This document shows, one piece after another, positions 1 to 9,348 of a DNA stretch of 64,000 nucleotides. The notes beneath the pieces are model-generated. The model was not told the origin of the DNA. It saw only the letters and a list, made by a program, of their open reading frames with translations, and ran no database searches. The stretch lies in contig NZ_LILB01000008.1 in the NCBI RefSeq assembly GCF_001274945.1, positions 124,001 to 188,000 of the forward strand, in the 5' to 3' direction. The position numbers and the translations under genes are program-made. Source of the DNA: Viridibacillus arvi (GTDB lineage Bacteria; Bacillota; Bacilli; Bacillales_A; Planococcaceae). How positions within the stretch are numbered: position 1 is the first letter of the stretch; every line of letters starts with the position of its first letter.

Positions 1-1070
1 ATACGCTCTTCACCAGCGAATTTCTCTTCACGTCCACCACTCATAAAGAATGTGACATGAGGATATTTCTCAGTTTCAGCAATACGCAATTGAGTTAAAC
101 CTTCATTTGCTATTACTTCGCCAATAGTATTGACCAAGTTATCATTTTCAAACGCAACCTTCGCATTTACTTCATCACTATAATGCTTGAACGTTACATA
201 TACGAGATCTTTAGGATGTTTTTCACTTAATTCAAAACCATTAAATGCAGGATTCGTAAATGCTTTTGAAAGTTCAATTGCTCGGTCTGGGCGGAAGTTA
301 AAGAAAATGATAGAATCATTTGAATCAATTGTTGCAACAGGTTTGCCGTTTTCTTTCACGACAAAAGGTACAACAAATTCATCTGTAATATCTTTTGCAT
401 ATGAATCTTGCACACCAGATATTGCAGAACTTGCTTCTTCACCTTTAGCTTCTACGAGTACTTGATACACTTTTTCAATACGATCCCAACGATTGTCACG
501 ATCCATTGCATAGTAACGACCACTGATTGATGCGAATTTTCCTACACCGATTTCAGCTATTTGACGTTCAGTTTCTTCAATATAAGAAACTGCTGATGTT
601 GGTGCTACGTCACGACCATCTAAGAAACCATGAATATAAACTTCATCTAAACCATATTTCTTAGCTAGCTTTAACAGTGCGAATAAGTGCGAATAATGAC
701 TATGTACACCGCCATCAGAAAGTAAGCCCATTAAATGTAGTTTCGTATTATTCTCTTTTGCATGTTTTACTGCTTGCACTAATGCATCATTTTCAAAGAA
801 GTCACCATCTTTAATAGACTTGTGAATTCTCGTTAAACTTTGATACACAACACGTCCAGCACCAATATTCAAATGGCCAACCTCTGAGTTACCCATTTGT
901 CCATCTGGCAACCCTACTGCTTCACCTGAAGCAAGTAGAGTCGAGTGTGGATACGTATTCCATAAACGATCAAATGTTGGTTTTTTCGCTTGTGCTACAG
1001 CATTTCCAAACACTTCACTACGTAAACCTAAACCGTCTAAAATAATAAGTGCTACAGGTTTTTTAGGCAT
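1..1070 (-). CDS. gpmI: 2,3-bisphosphoglycerate-independent phosphoglycerate mutase (N-terminal part)
   Basis: Interconverts 3- and 2-phosphoglycerate in lower glycolysis; Mn-dependent in this family. The frame opens with ATG at 1070 and stays open to the left edge, so about 356 of roughly 510 residues are visible. The N-terminus reads [15 protein letters not shown], and the catalytic-serine motif [14 protein letters not shown] lies near residue 60, followed by [11 protein letters not shown] and HGFLDGRD, all hallmarks of the family. It overlaps the end of tpiA by 8 bases, which implies translational coupling. It is the last visible gene of the cggR operon; eno probably follows outside the window (inference). 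Identity is very secure; only the C-terminus is missing. Confidence 0.97.
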   Translation of the reverse strand, partial: MPKKPVALIILDGLGLRSEVFGNAVAQAKKPTFDRLWNTYPHSTLLASGEAVGLPDGQMGNSEVGHLNIGAGRVVYQSLTRIHKSIKDGDFFENDALVQAVKHAKENNTKLHLMGLLSDGGVHSHYSHLFALLKLAKKYGLDEVYIHGFLDGRDVAPTSAVSYIEETERQIAEIGVGKFASISGRYYAMDRDNRWDRIEKVYQVLVEAKGEEASSAISGVQDSYAKDITDEFVVPFVVKENGKPVATIDSNDSIIFFNFRPDRAIELSKAFTNPAFNGFELSEKHPKDLVYVTFKHYSDEVNAKVAFENDNLVNTIGEVIANEGLTQLRIAETEKYPHVTFFMSGGREEKFAGEER

Positions 1071-1824
1071 TTGCGCCCGCCTCCAAAAGTCTCAAATAAG
1101 AATCTGATTGTAGGCTTGCTCCACCTACAAGAGCCCCGTCAATGTGCTCCATTGATAGCAATTCAACAATATTTTCAGGTTTCACACTTCCACCATATTG
1201 AATGCGAATTGCTGCAGCAGCATCTGGACCAGCAATTTCTTGAACAGTGGCACGAACCGCTCCACAAACTTCATTTGCATCTTCAGCAGTTGCCGTTTTA
1301 CCTGTACCGATTGCCCAAATTGGCTCGTATGCAATAACAGTTTGTTTTACTTGCTCTGTTGATAAACCTTCAAGAGCTGCACGTACTTGACCAGCTACTT
1401 TTGCAACTGTGTTTCCAGCTTCACGCTCTTCTAGTGTTTCACCAACACATACAATTGGAGTTAAGTTATATTCAAATGCTGCCTGAGTTTTTTTGTTAAC
1501 TGCTGCATCCGTTTCGTTATAATACTCACGGCGCTCAGAGTGGCCTAAAACCACATAAGAAACAGCAATGTCTGATAGTTGAGAAGGACTTACTTCACCT
1601 GTAAAGGCACCTTCTTTTTCAAAGTGCATTGTTTGAGCACCAATCGCTAAATTAGAGCCTTTAGCTTGTTCGACAAGTGTTGGCAAGAATAAAGCTGGAG
1701 CGCAAATAACTGAGTCCACTTTTTCTTTGTTTGGAATTGATGATTTTACTGCCTCTACAAATTCTACAGCATCGCTTAAGTGTTTAAACATTTTCCAGTT
1801 ACCTGCAATAATTGGTTTACGCAT
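1063..1824 (-). CDS. tpiA: Triosephosphate isomerase
   Basis: Interconverts dihydroxyacetone phosphate and glyceraldehyde 3-phosphate. The protein starts [13 protein letters not shown] and carries the catalytic-His motif GHSERREYY and the catalytic-Glu motif [11 protein letters not shown], then GGSVKP for phosphate binding. I chose the ATG at 1824, giving 253 residues (the usual length), because an upstream in-frame ATG at 1839 lies inside pgk's stop and its first codons contain the GGAGGG ribosome binding site. It sits 14 bases after pgk and overlaps gpmI by 8 bases, within the glycolytic operon. Confidence 0.98.
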   Translation of the reverse strand: MRKPIIAGNWKMFKHLSDAVEFVEAVKSSIPNKEKVDSVICAPALFLPTLVEQAKGSNLAIGAQTMHFEKEGAFTGEVSPSQLSDIAVSYVVLGHSERREYYNETDAAVNKKTQAAFEYNLTPIVCVGETLEEREAGNTVAKVAGQVRAALEGLSTEQVKQTVIAYEPIWAIGTGKTATAEDANEVCGAVRATVQEIAGPDAAAAIRIQYGGSVKPENIVELLSMEHIDGALVGGASLQSDSYLRLLEAGANA

Positions 1825-1838
1825 GTGAATACCCTCCA

Positions 1839-3023
1839 TTATTTATCGTTTAATGCGACAACGCCTGGTAAAGCTTTGCCTTCCATAAATTCTAGTGATG
1901 CACCGCCACCTGTTGAGATGTGGTCCATCTTATCTGCTACATGGAATTTTTCCACTGCTGCGGCTGAATCTCCACCACCAATAATAGTGTAGGCATCAGT
2001 TTCAGCCATAGCTTGAGCAACACCTTTTGTTCCGTTCGCAAAAGCATCCATTTCAAAGACACCCATCGGTCCATTCCAAATAACTAACTTAGAGTTTTTA
2101 ATGACATCTGCATAATTTGCAGTTGTTTTAGGACCAATATCAAGCCCCATCCAATCAGAAGGGATTTGATCAATATCAACAACTTTTGTGTTTGCGTCTT
2201 TAGAGAAGGTATCTGCAACAACTACATCGACAGGCATATGCAATTTCACACCTTTAGCTTGCGCTTTTTCGATGAAAGATTTCGCTAACTCAATTTTATC
2301 TTCTTCTAATAAAGATTGTCCGATATCAAAACCTTGTGCTTTAGAGAATGTGTATGATAGACCTCCACCAATAATTAAGTTATCTACTTTCTCTAAAAGG
2401 TTTTCGATTACACCAATCTTATCTTTAACTTTAGCTCCACCAATAATAGCAGTGAATGGACGTTCTGGAGTAGATAATGCTTTACCTAATACATCAAGCT
2501 CTTTCTCCATTAATAAGCCCGAAACAGCTGGGATGTATTCAGCGATGCCCGCAGTCGTTGCATGTGCACGGTGAGCTGCTCCAAATGCATCATTCACATA
2601 AATATCTGCTAATTTAGCAAAGTTTGCTGCAAGGTCAGCATCATTCTTTTCTTCTCCAGCATGGAAACGAACGTTTTCAAGTAATACAACGTCACCATTT
2701 TCCATTTCTGCTATTGCTTTTTCTACTGTTTCACCAATTGATTCGTCTAATTTTGTAACAGGTTTTCCTAGCAATTCAGCTAGATGTTTACCAACTGCAG
2801 TTAAACGTAACTCTTCTTTCACTTCACCTTTTGGACGTCCAAGATGACTAGCTAAAATTACTTTAGCACCTTTTTCAACTAGGTTAGAAATTGTAGGAAG
2901 TGCTGCTCTAATACGAGTGTCGTCGGTGATTTTACCATCTTCCATAGGCACATTAAAATCTACGCGCACAAATACACGTTTTCCGTTTACTTCTACATCA
3001 TTCATCGTCTTCTTCTGATACAT
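1839..3023 (-). CDS. pgk: Phosphoglycerate kinase
   Basis: Transfers phosphate from 1,3-bisphosphoglycerate to ADP. The N-terminal domain carries [10 protein letters not shown] and ASHLGRPKG; the C-terminal nucleotide-binding domain ends with [10 protein letters not shown] and [11 protein letters not shown]. The start is taken as ATG 3023, preceded by GGAGGAGG; this gives 394 residues, the family length. A TTG-initiated extension to 3041 would run through the ribosome binding site and is rejected. It is cytosolic. The 239-base gap back to gap contains a hairpin that may modulate read-through (3173-3211). Confidence 0.98.
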   Translation of the reverse strand: MYQKKTMNDVEVNGKRVFVRVDFNVPMEDGKITDDTRIRAALPTISNLVEKGAKVILASHLGRPKGEVKEELRLTAVGKHLAELLGKPVTKLDESIGETVEKAIAEMENGDVVLLENVRFHAGEEKNDADLAANFAKLADIYVNDAFGAAHRAHATTAGIAEYIPAVSGLLMEKELDVLGKALSTPERPFTAIIGGAKVKDKIGVIENLLEKVDNLIIGGGLSYTFSKAQGFDIGQSLLEEDKIELAKSFIEKAQAKGVKLHMPVDVVVADTFSKDANTKVVDIDQIPSDWMGLDIGPKTTANYADVIKNSKLVIWNGPMGVFEMDAFANGTKGVAQAMAETDAYTIIGGGDSAAAVEKFHVADKMDHISTGGGASLEFMEGKALPGVVALNDK

Positions 3024-3172
3024 GAAGAGAGCCTCCTCCAATTGTTAAAATTGCTTTTCCAACTATGTGAAACAAGCATCTTATTTATAATTTTTTGATA
3101 ATACAACAGGCTATTCGACAATACGTTCGAAAATTCATTCCAATAGTACTAGTAGGCAAACGCTTACTCTTT

Positions 3173-3211
3173 TAGGAACAAAAGAAGGAGAAGAGTAACC
3201 CCTTCTCCTTT
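3173..3211 (-). terminator. Intergenic hairpin between gap and pgk
   Basis: A 9-bp perfect stem (AAGGAGAAG with CTTCTCCTT, 3185-3193 and 3202-3210) is followed on the minus strand by a T-rich stretch. It lies inside the operon, so it is more likely a partial terminator or an mRNA-stabilising 3' end for the cggR-gap transcript than a full stop; pgk downstream has no promoter I would call confidently. Confidence 0.6.
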
Positions 3212-3262
3212 TACCCTAATACATTATAAACTCTCGGGTTCATAAAGGCTACGGTTTTTCTA

Positions 3263-4270
3263 TTACAAACCTTGATCGTACATGTAAAGAGCTAAGTCGA
3301 TACAACGAGAAGAATATCCTGACTCATTGTCGTACCAAGATAGTACTTTAACTAGGTTATCTTCAAGGACCATTGTTGATAGGCTATCAATTGTTGATGA
3401 TGCTTTATTACCATTATAATCAATTGAAACTAGTGGTAAATCTGTGAAATTCAAAATACCTTTTAGTTCGTTTTCTGAAGCTTCTTTTAGTGTAGCATTG
3501 ATTTCTTCTACTGTTACTGATTTATCTAATTCAGCTACTAAGTCTACTAAAGAAACATTAGGAGTTGGTACACGTACTGCCATACCGTCTAATTTGCCTT
3601 TTAAGTTAGGTAAAACTTTTGCAACTGCCACTGCAGCACCTGTTGTTGTTGGAATCATTGATTCACCAGCTGCACGTGCACGACGATAATCAGAATGAGG
3701 TAAGTCTAAAATGCGTTGGTCATTTGTATATGAGTGGATTGTAGTCATCATTCCACGTTTAATACCAAATTTCTCATCTAATACTTTTGCTAATGGTGCT
3801 AAGCAGTTTGTAGTACAAGATGCATTTGAAACAACATCATGCTCTGAAGCATTGTATTCTTTATGGTTTACACCCATAACAAATGTAGGCATATTACCTT
3901 TACCTGGTGCAGAAACGATAACTTTTTTAGCACCTGCTTCAAGGTGTTTACTTGCTAATTCTGTTTTAACAAAATGTCCTGTAGATTCGATAACAATATC
4001 GACTCCAAGTTCTTTCCAAGGTAAAACTGCTGGATCTTTTTCAGCATAAACACGTACTCTCTTACCATTAACAATTAGGTATTCGCCTTCAGAAGATACT
4101 TCTGCATCTAAAATACCGTGTACGGAATCATATTTTAACAGATGAGCTAACATTGCTGCGTCTGTTAAATCGTTTACTGCTACTACCTCAATATTCTCGT
4201 GCTGTACTGCATTTCGAAATACTAATCGTCCAATACGTCCAAATCCGTTAATCGCTAATTTTAAAGTCAT
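3263..4270 (-). CDS. gap: Glyceraldehyde-3-phosphate dehydrogenase, glycolytic (GapA type)
   Basis: NAD-dependent oxidation and phosphorylation of glyceraldehyde 3-phosphate. The 335 residues match the family length. The Rossmann motif INGFGRIGR is at the N-terminus, the catalytic cysteine lies in SNASCTTNCLAPL near residue 150, and WYDNESGYS is near the C-terminus. The start ATG follows a GGAGG site. It lies 23 bases downstream of cggR in the same orientation, as in the glycolytic gapA operon of Bacillus rather than the gluconeogenic gapB context. Confidence 0.98.
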   Translation of the reverse strand: MTLKLAINGFGRIGRLVFRNAVQHENIEVVAVNDLTDAAMLAHLLKYDSVHGILDAEVSSEGEYLIVNGKRVRVYAEKDPAVLPWKELGVDIVIESTGHFVKTELASKHLEAGAKKVIVSAPGKGNMPTFVMGVNHKEYNASEHDVVSNASCTTNCLAPLAKVLDEKFGIKRGMMTTIHSYTNDQRILDLPHSDYRRARAAGESMIPTTTGAAVAVAKVLPNLKGKLDGMAVRVPTPNVSLVDLVAELDKSVTVEEINATLKEASENELKGILNFTDLPLVSIDYNGNKASSTIDSLSTMVLEDNLVKVLSWYDNESGYSSRCIDLALYMYDQGL

Positions 4271-4293
4271 GTTCTATTCCTCCATTTGTTTAA

Positions 4294-5322
4294 TTACTTA
4301 AGTAATTGAATCATTTCTTCTGCTGCTCCTAGATCCGTTATAAGGATAGTTTGCTCAGCAGGATTTTTAATATACGAAAGAATTGCCTTAGCCTTCGAAG
4401 TTCCTCCCGCTACTGCTAAAATAGACGGGCATTTATGAACTTGTTCCAGCTGGATACCAACAGTACGAATTCTATGTACTGCGTTACCCGTTTCATCAAA
4501 ATAATAACCAAAAGCTTCACCGACTGCTCCAAAACTTTGTAATGCTTGTAAATCTTCAGGTGATGAATTTCTGCGAACAGCCATTTCCTCTGCAGAACCG
4601 ATACCATGTATGACAATATCAGTCTGTTCATATAAATCGATCATTTCTCTCACAATAGGTTCTTGCATCATTGTAGAATAAGCATTTTCACTTAAATATT
4701 CCGGTAAATATAACGTGCGATAAGTACCGCCTGTTTTACTTGCAAATACAGATGCAATGGTATTTGCTTGCAACTGCATTTCTTCACCGATGCCACCCCG
4801 AGCTGCAATAAACTGTAGTTGTGAAAATTTATTCGATGGAGTTAAACTTTCAGCAATTGCACTGACAGTACTTCCACCAGTGACAGCTACGGTTTTCTTA
4901 CCATTCGCTAAACGTTCTAGCTCATTTGCAGCTTCCGTCCCCATTAAAGTTTTGACAGAAGGTTCAACATCATTATTGCCAGGTACAATGATTACTTTTT
5001 GAATTTTGAATTGTCTTGTGAGTATAGTTTCTAATGATGATATTCCTGACCATTCATGCACGAGAGATTTTAGTTTACTGAGTACATGATGCCCACTATC
5101 CGAAATACTCATACCTAAACGACTTGTAAATATTAATCCTTGCTCGTTTAACAAATCAGTTTCCTTACGTACTTCACGCTCAGTTACTGATAATTGCTCA
5201 GCTAATGCTCTACGGCCAATCGGACCCATCATCTGAATCGTTTGAAGAAGTCGATATCTGATTTGAAGGATGTCTGACATTTCGGGTAGTAATTTTAATT
5301 GTGCCTCCGATAATGTATACAT
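4294..5322 (-). CDS. cggR: Central glycolytic genes regulator CggR (SorC/DeoR-type repressor)
   Basis: Represses the glycolytic operon; in the family fructose-1,6-bisphosphate relieves DNA binding. The 342-residue protein has an N-terminal winged HTH (about residues 20-75, PIGRRALAEQLSVTEREV) and a C-terminal sugar-phosphate domain with VTGGSTVSAIAE and ARGGIGEEMQLQANTI. Position immediately before gap and the tandem operator upstream (5346-5385) confirm identity and indicate autoregulation. It is first in the cggR-gap-pgk-tpiA-gpmI operon. Confidence 0.97.
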   Translation of the reverse strand: MYTLSEAQLKLLPEMSDILQIRYRLLQTIQMMGPIGRRALAEQLSVTEREVRKETDLLNEQGLIFTSRLGMSISDSGHHVLSKLKSLVHEWSGISSLETILTRQFKIQKVIIVPGNNDVEPSVKTLMGTEAANELERLANGKKTVAVTGGSTVSAIAESLTPSNKFSQLQFIAARGGIGEEMQLQANTIASVFASKTGGTYRTLYLPEYLSENAYSTMMQEPIVREMIDLYEQTDIVIHGIGSAEEMAVRRNSSPEDLQALQSFGAVGEAFGYYFDETGNAVHRIRTVGIQLEQVHKCPSILAVAGGTSKAKAILSYIKNPAEQTILITDLGAAEEMIQLLK

Positions 5323-5345
5323 ATTATTACTTCCTCCATCAGCGG

Positions 5346-5385
5346 TGGGTTATTTTCTATCCCACTGGTTATAATTTTGTCCCAC
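5346..5385 (-). promoter_or_regulatory. CggR operator (two tandem ~20-bp repeats)
   Basis: Reading the minus strand, two direct repeats of about 20 bases each begin GTGGGA and end in CC-A; 13 of 20 positions are the same. They lie between the promoter and the cggR start. Tandem GGGAC-type repeats downstream of the promoter are the known arrangement of the CggR operator in Bacillus. Confidence 0.8.
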
Positions 5386-5415
5386 ATGGGGTAAAAAAAT
5401 TTATTTCATGCCCAT

Positions 5416-5444
5416 AGTATACAATTGCCTTTCAGAAATCGCAA
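5416..5444 (-). promoter_or_regulatory. Sigma-A promoter of the cggR operon
   Basis: On the minus strand TTGCGA (-35, 5439-5444) is separated by exactly 17 bases from TATACT (-10, 5416-5421). The CggR operator starts about 30 bases downstream, consistent with roadblock-type repression. Confidence 0.8.
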
Positions 5445-5475
5445 CTAAAAAGTGAATAATAAATTAATTTTTTTA

Positions 5476-5500
5476 GAAAAAAAGAGGGGAACTACCCCTC
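5476..5500 (-). terminator. Rho-independent terminator of the rpoN-glutaredoxin unit
   Basis: Minus strand GAGGGG-TAGTT-CCCTC stem-loop followed by seven or more T. The TAG stop codon of the glutaredoxin-like gene (5492-5494) is inside the hairpin loop, so the gene ends in its own terminator. Confidence 0.85.
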
Positions 5501-5734
5501 GTCAATAGCTAATCCCTCTAATAAAGTCACATAATCAAGTAATCCATATTGAACGATTTCTCCATTCTTTTCAACCACCGGAATCATTAACATAAATTTC
5601 TCATGCAGCTCATCATCTGTTTCAATATTAATTTCTTCTATTGTAAATGGAACATCTTCTTGTACTATCTTTAATAGTTCTATCCCTTCTTCACAAAGCC
5701 CACAACCCGGACGACTATAATATTTAATGTTCAT
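5492..5734 (-). CDS. Glutaredoxin-like thioredoxin-fold protein
   Basis: A compact 80-residue protein with a single recognisable motif, YYSRPGCGLCEEG at residues 5-17, where the CGLC pair is the redox site expected for the glutaredoxin/DUF836 group. A cis-proline equivalent is seen in LMIPVVEKNGE. Its substrate is unknown. It follows rpoN by 12 bases on the same strand and shares its transcript, ending in a terminator that contains its stop codon. It is cytosolic, with no signal peptide. Confidence 0.85.
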   Translation of the reverse strand: MNIKYYSRPGCGLCEEGIELLKIVQEDVPFTIEEINIETDDELHEKFMLMIPVVEKNGEIVQYGLLDYVTLLEGLAIDEG

Positions 5735-5746
5735 CTACTCACCTCA

Positions 5747-7021
5747 TTACTCAAACCTTTTTCGTTTCGTCGAAGCAAGTATACCCAATTGCTCCCGGTA
5801 CTTCGCTATGACACGTCTTGATAATACCAAACCTTGTTGCTCGAGCAAACTTTTTATTGTTTGATCCGATAATGGCTTTGTTTTATCTTCAGCTTGAATT
5901 AATTGTTGTAACTGTGTTTTGACACGATCAACAGAAACGTCTTCGTCCTTAATCATCGTTGACCGCTGTGAAAAGAATCTACGTAATGGTAATGTACCCA
6001 ATGCAGTATGAATATATTTTTCTTTAATTGTCCTACTAATCGTCGACTCATGTAATTCTAACTTTGTAGCTAATTCTGTCATTGTATAAGGAACAATGGC
6101 ATCATAACCTTTTGAAAAAAATGCTGATTGTTTTTTAACGATTTCTTGAATGACGAGGCGCAGAGTTTCTTTTCTTTGTAATAGTTGCTTATCTATAATA
6201 CGTACCTGTTCCTTCATTCCATTAATATAAGCAAGTGATTCTTGATCTCCTTGGATTTGCTTAACATACTCTTCATCTAACTCTACAGAAGGAAATGCTT
6301 CCTTTGTATATCTAATTAACAATTTACCATTTTCCATAAAAACGTCTGCTTCTGAAATTATATATTCTGTTTTAGGTGTTCTTAAATAATCTATAGGTGA
6401 CGGATTCAATGTACCAATTGCATCAGCTGCTTGTTGGATTTGTTTTAAAGAATAGTTGGAAACACGCCCTAACTCCTGCCACTTTTTCTCAATAAATAAT
6501 GTGTAGTAACTAGATAAAATATTGCAAACTACTTCATCCATTTGCCCTTTTTCTGCTTGTAATAATAAACATTGTGACATCGAGCATGCGCCAATGCCAG
6601 TTGGTTCACACTGTAATATGTATTGTCTAGCTTGTTTTATAGTCGTAATATTCAGACCAAGCCATTTAGAATATTCTTCATCAGTACTAGTTAAGAAGCC
6701 AAAATCATCAAAATCATTAATTAACCAATTGATAGCTTTTTTACATTCTGGAGATAAGGATTCGTTTAATAACTGATCCATAATAGAACTTTGAATTGAA
6801 TCCGATTCTGCTGATGCAGTCCATTCAACCCAATCTTTAGCCTGGTGATTCTTTGATGATTTTACTTTTATTTTTAAAAAGGGATTTTCAACTTGTTTTT
6901 CTTGTAGAAATGCGTGCAGTTCTTCAGAAGAATATTGCAGTAAATCTAATGATTGCCGCATTTCCTGCGTTAGTGCTAGCTTTTGAATTTGCGTTTGCGT
7001 TTGCTCAAAACGAAATGACAT
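5747..7021 (-). CDS. rpoN: RNA polymerase sigma-54 factor (SigL)
   Basis: Alternative sigma factor that recognises -24/-12 promoters and needs an AAA+ activator. Region I is glutamine-rich and begins MSFRFEQTQTQIQKLALTQEM; a core-binding domain follows; the C-terminus carries the HTH and the RpoN box, read here as RRVIAKYREQLGI. 424 residues is normal for the Bacillus form. I chose the ATG at 7021 because a GAGGTGGGGG site precedes it; the upstream in-frame start lacks one. No sigma-54 activator is encoded in the window, so its regulon lies elsewhere. Confidence 0.95.
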   Translation of the reverse strand: MSFRFEQTQTQIQKLALTQEMRQSLDLLQYSSEELHAFLQEKQVENPFLKIKVKSSKNHQAKDWVEWTASAESDSIQSSIMDQLLNESLSPECKKAINWLINDFDDFGFLTSTDEEYSKWLGLNITTIKQARQYILQCEPTGIGACSMSQCLLLQAEKGQMDEVVCNILSSYYTLFIEKKWQELGRVSNYSLKQIQQAADAIGTLNPSPIDYLRTPKTEYIISEADVFMENGKLLIRYTKEAFPSVELDEEYVKQIQGDQESLAYINGMKEQVRIIDKQLLQRKETLRLVIQEIVKKQSAFFSKGYDAIVPYTMTELATKLELHESTISRTIKEKYIHTALGTLPLRRFFSQRSTMIKDEDVSVDRVKTQLQQLIQAEDKTKPLSDQTIKSLLEQQGLVLSRRVIAKYREQLGILASTKRKRFE

Positions 7022-7084
7022 TTCTTCACACCCCCACCTCAATTATAAAGTTTATGCGATGACCATGCCAATCCAAAACTCATA

Positions 7085-7119
7085 TAAAAAAAATGGTTCC
7101 GCATGTTTTGCGAAACCAC
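7085..7119 (-). terminator. Terminator of the lemA-TPM operon
   Basis: Minus-strand hairpin TGGTTTCGCA/TGCGGAACCA (one mismatch) followed by eight T, starting just after the TPM gene stop. Confidence 0.85.
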
Positions 7120-7124
7120 TTCAT

Positions 7125-7922
7125 CTACCATTTACGCCCTGCTCCCCCTCCAGCTGATGAACCTCCACCTCCGTTGAATCCTCCAAAACTTCTGCCACTA
7201 GATCTACCAGGACCACCAGAATTAAAACTTCCCCAGCCACCATAATCATATATACGTCTTCGGCGACCTCGTGAACCACCAGATCCACCTCCGCCTTTTG
7301 AAAAAATACTATATATGATCAAAAAAAGGATAACGATGATGATTATCGATAGTGGCGATAAGCCCTCTTCTTCAGGCTTTACGGGTTTATCTACTGTCCC
7401 ATCCCAGTTATATTCCTCTGCAACGATATTATATATAAGTTTATATGCAGAACTAAAAGCGGCATCATAATTTCCAACTTTTAAATTTGGCACCATATAT
7501 TCATCTAAAATCCGACCAATTTTAGCGTCAGGTAATGCGCCTTCCAGACCTTGACCAACAGTAATATGTAAATCTCGATCACCTTCAGCGTCACCAAAGC
7601 TTGCTAATATAAGCACGCCATTATTCTTTTCCTTGCTACCAATTCCCCATGCACGCACGATTTTTGTACCATAAGATGCAGCATCCAAACCATCTAAAGT
7701 ATCTACAGTTAGAATATAAATTTGTGCACCGGTTGCAATCTCTAAATTTTTGGATAGCTCATTCAATTCTTCTTTTGTGTCTTTTGATACAACATTTGCG
7801 AAATCCTGCACATAACCTTCTTGCTCAGGCTTCGGTAAAGTTGCGGCTTGAGTCGTTGCAGAAGTTATAAAAAAGAACACCCCAGTAAATAATATACCTA
7901 GTACAAGAGTGATTTTTTTCAT
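7125..7922 (-). CDS. TPM-domain membrane protein (YgcG family)
   Basis: A 265-residue envelope protein. Residues 1-27 form a signal peptide ending near TTQAA. A TPM domain of about 150 residues follows (GYVQDFANVVSKDTK, then GAQIYILTVDTLDG and GVLILAS), then a single transmembrane segment near residue 200 (SIIIIVILFLIIYSIF) and a basic, glycine/serine-rich tail ending GGGAGRKW. TPM domains are linked to photosystem II repair in plants and of unclear role in bacteria. The start overlaps the lemA stop by 4 bases (ATGA), so the two are translationally coupled; LemA/TPM pairing is common. Confidence 0.9.
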   Translation of the reverse strand: MKKITLVLGILFTGVFFFITSATTQAATLPKPEQEGYVQDFANVVSKDTKEELNELSKNLEIATGAQIYILTVDTLDGLDAASYGTKIVRAWGIGSKEKNNGVLILASFGDAEGDRDLHITVGQGLEGALPDAKIGRILDEYMVPNLKVGNYDAAFSSAYKLIYNIVAEEYNWDGTVDKPVKPEEEGLSPLSIIIIVILFLIIYSIFSKGGGGSGGSRGRRRRIYDYGGWGSFNSGGPGRSSGRSFGGFNGGGGSSAGGGAGRKW

Positions 7923-8500
7923 TTTGAATCATTTCCGCCAAAATCTACTGTTGGAGCATCTTTGGCATTAGGATTTGCTTTAAAATATTCTTTTTTCTCA
8001 AAATTGAACATTCCAGCAATAAGGTTCCCTGGAAATGCTCTTCTTAATTTATTATAACTATTTACTTCTTCATTATAATCTTCACGCGCGACAGCAATAC
8101 GATTTTCCGTTCCAGAAAGTTCATCCATCAGTTGGCGGAAATTCGCATCTGCTTTTAAATCTGGATACTTTTCTACAACAACTAATAATCGATTTAACGC
8201 ACCAGTTAATTGATCATTTGCAATCGCTTGATCTTGCGGAGTATTCGCCCCAGCTAATTTCGATCGAGATTCTGCGATGTCCGTCATAATTTCCTTTTCA
8301 TGATTTGCATATCCTTTAACTGTATTCACTAAATTAGGTATTAAATCCAAACGTCTTTGTAATTGATTTTCAATTTGAGCATACTTCGAATCCACTTGCT
8401 CATCCGCATTCACTAGTTTGTTATAGCGCGGTACAATCATCATCGCTAAAACACCAATAATTACGACTATTATTATTAAAGGTGTGACCAACTTTTTCAA
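7919..8500 (-). CDS. lemA: LemA family protein
   Basis: A 193-residue protein with one N-terminal membrane anchor (VTPLIIIVVIIGVLAMMIVP) followed by a helical LemA domain with the family signature RRLDLIPNLVNTVKGYANHEKE and a C-terminal RRAFPGNLIAGMFNF. The N-terminus is predicted outside with the helical bundle in the cytosol or at the membrane, as for the family; function unknown. The start is TTG at 8500, eight bases after a strong GGAGG. It is the upstream partner of the TPM-domain gene. Confidence 0.9.
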   Translation of the reverse strand: MKKLVTPLIIIVVIIGVLAMMIVPRYNKLVNADEQVDSKYAQIENQLQRRLDLIPNLVNTVKGYANHEKEIMTDIAESRSKLAGANTPQDQAIANDQLTGALNRLLVVVEKYPDLKADANFRQLMDELSGTENRIAVAREDYNEEVNSYNKLRRAFPGNLIAGMFNFEKKEYFKANPNAKDAPTVDFGGNDSK

Positions 8501-8602
8501 ATGAATAACCTCCTCATTTTTTAATTATTCTTCCCTTACTTCCTTATGAAAAAACATACGACTTATTATACGCTTCAAACATTTGGAAGTTTCATTTTCA
8601 CC

Positions 8603-8632
8603 GTATAATGCTTTGCAATAACTCCATACTAC
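8603..8632 (+). promoter_or_regulatory. Possible mother-cell sigma (sigma-E-like) promoter of the coat gene
   Basis: GTATAAT (8603-8609) and CATACTAC (8625-8632) are spaced by 15 bases, resembling the sigma-E elements HATANNT and CATACAHT with two mismatches in the -10. Placement about 40 bases before the coat gene supports it; sigma-K is not excluded. Confidence 0.35.
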
Positions 8633-8673
8633 AATTGCGGTAAAAACGCTATTTCATTAAGGAGGCCAAACAA

Positions 8674-9294
8674 TTGACTAATAACCAATTTGGACAAACT
8701 GAATCCGGTGATATGTATAAACCACAATCGGCGATGATGAATCATGGTGGCCATGAAGTTTTAGATATGCACGAAACATTATCTGAAACAGTTGCTATGC
8801 TTAATCACGCTGTACTTTTGCGTCCACATGTACAAGACCCAGAATTACTGGATATTTTAGACCGCCAGTACAACTTCAGCCTAGATGAGTACAATATTAC
8901 AGTTGAGTCATTTAGAGGAGGACGTGATCCATCACATCCGACAGGTAGCTATAAGATGAAACTTAACCATGATTTCATCTACGGGTTAGAACCATCTCAG
9001 CCAAAAAAGCCAATGTCCAATGCTTCTGAGCTGAATGACGAAATGATTTCAGGTTACTTACTAGGTGGGCATAAACAACTCGCTTCATGTAAGGCAACAA
9101 CTGCCCTCGAAACAACTAACCCAGTCACAAGACGTGTGCTAGCCGATTCAATACCGAACTGTATCGAAATGGCTTACGAATTATCTCTGTATCAAAACAA
9201 ACATAAATATTATCAAGTTCCACAATTAGATGGAAAAGATATGCAAGAGTTATTGAATGCTTTTGCCCCCGCTCCAAATTCCCGCCTACAATAA
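8674..9294 (+). CDS. CotF-family spore coat protein
   Basis: A 206-residue protein with a Coat_F type helical core: HETLSETVAMLNHAVLLRPHVQDPELLDIL near residues 34-63 and SDEMI/ALETTNPVTRRVLADSIPNCIEMAYELSLYQNKHKYY near the C-terminus, the ferritin-like helices typical of the family. The N-terminus (MTNNQFGQ, GDMYKP) is polar and low-complexity. It is expected on the spore coat. Start is TTG, preceded by AGGAGG 7 bases upstream. It is monocistronic, with its own terminator and a possible sporulation promoter. Confidence 0.85.
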   Translation: MTNNQFGQTESGDMYKPQSAMMNHGGHEVLDMHETLSETVAMLNHAVLLRPHVQDPELLDILDRQYNFSLDEYNITVESFRGGRDPSHPTGSYKMKLNHDFIYGLEPSQPKKPMSNASELNDEMISGYLLGGHKQLASCKATTALETTNPVTRRVLADSIPNCIEMAYELSLYQNKHKYYQVPQLDGKDMQELLNAFAPAPNSRLQ

Positions 9295-9297
9295 TAA

Positions 9298-9339
9298 AAA
9301 AGCCCAGTTATGACTTTACGTCATGACCTGGGCTTTTTC
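9298..9339. terminator. Bidirectional terminator between the coat gene and the MFS gene
   Basis: AAAGCCCAG...CTGGGCTTTTT hairpin with an inner TATGAC/GTCATG stem. A and T runs on both sides allow it to stop the plus-strand coat gene and the minus-strand transporter gene, which converge here. Confidence 0.85.
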
Positions 9340-9348
9340 TTTTGTTAA

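Noticed and set aside
3155-3172. Cre-like GGCAAACGCTTACT upstream of pgk
   Set aside because: Three mismatches to the consensus and symmetric mainly by chance; operon already under CggR.
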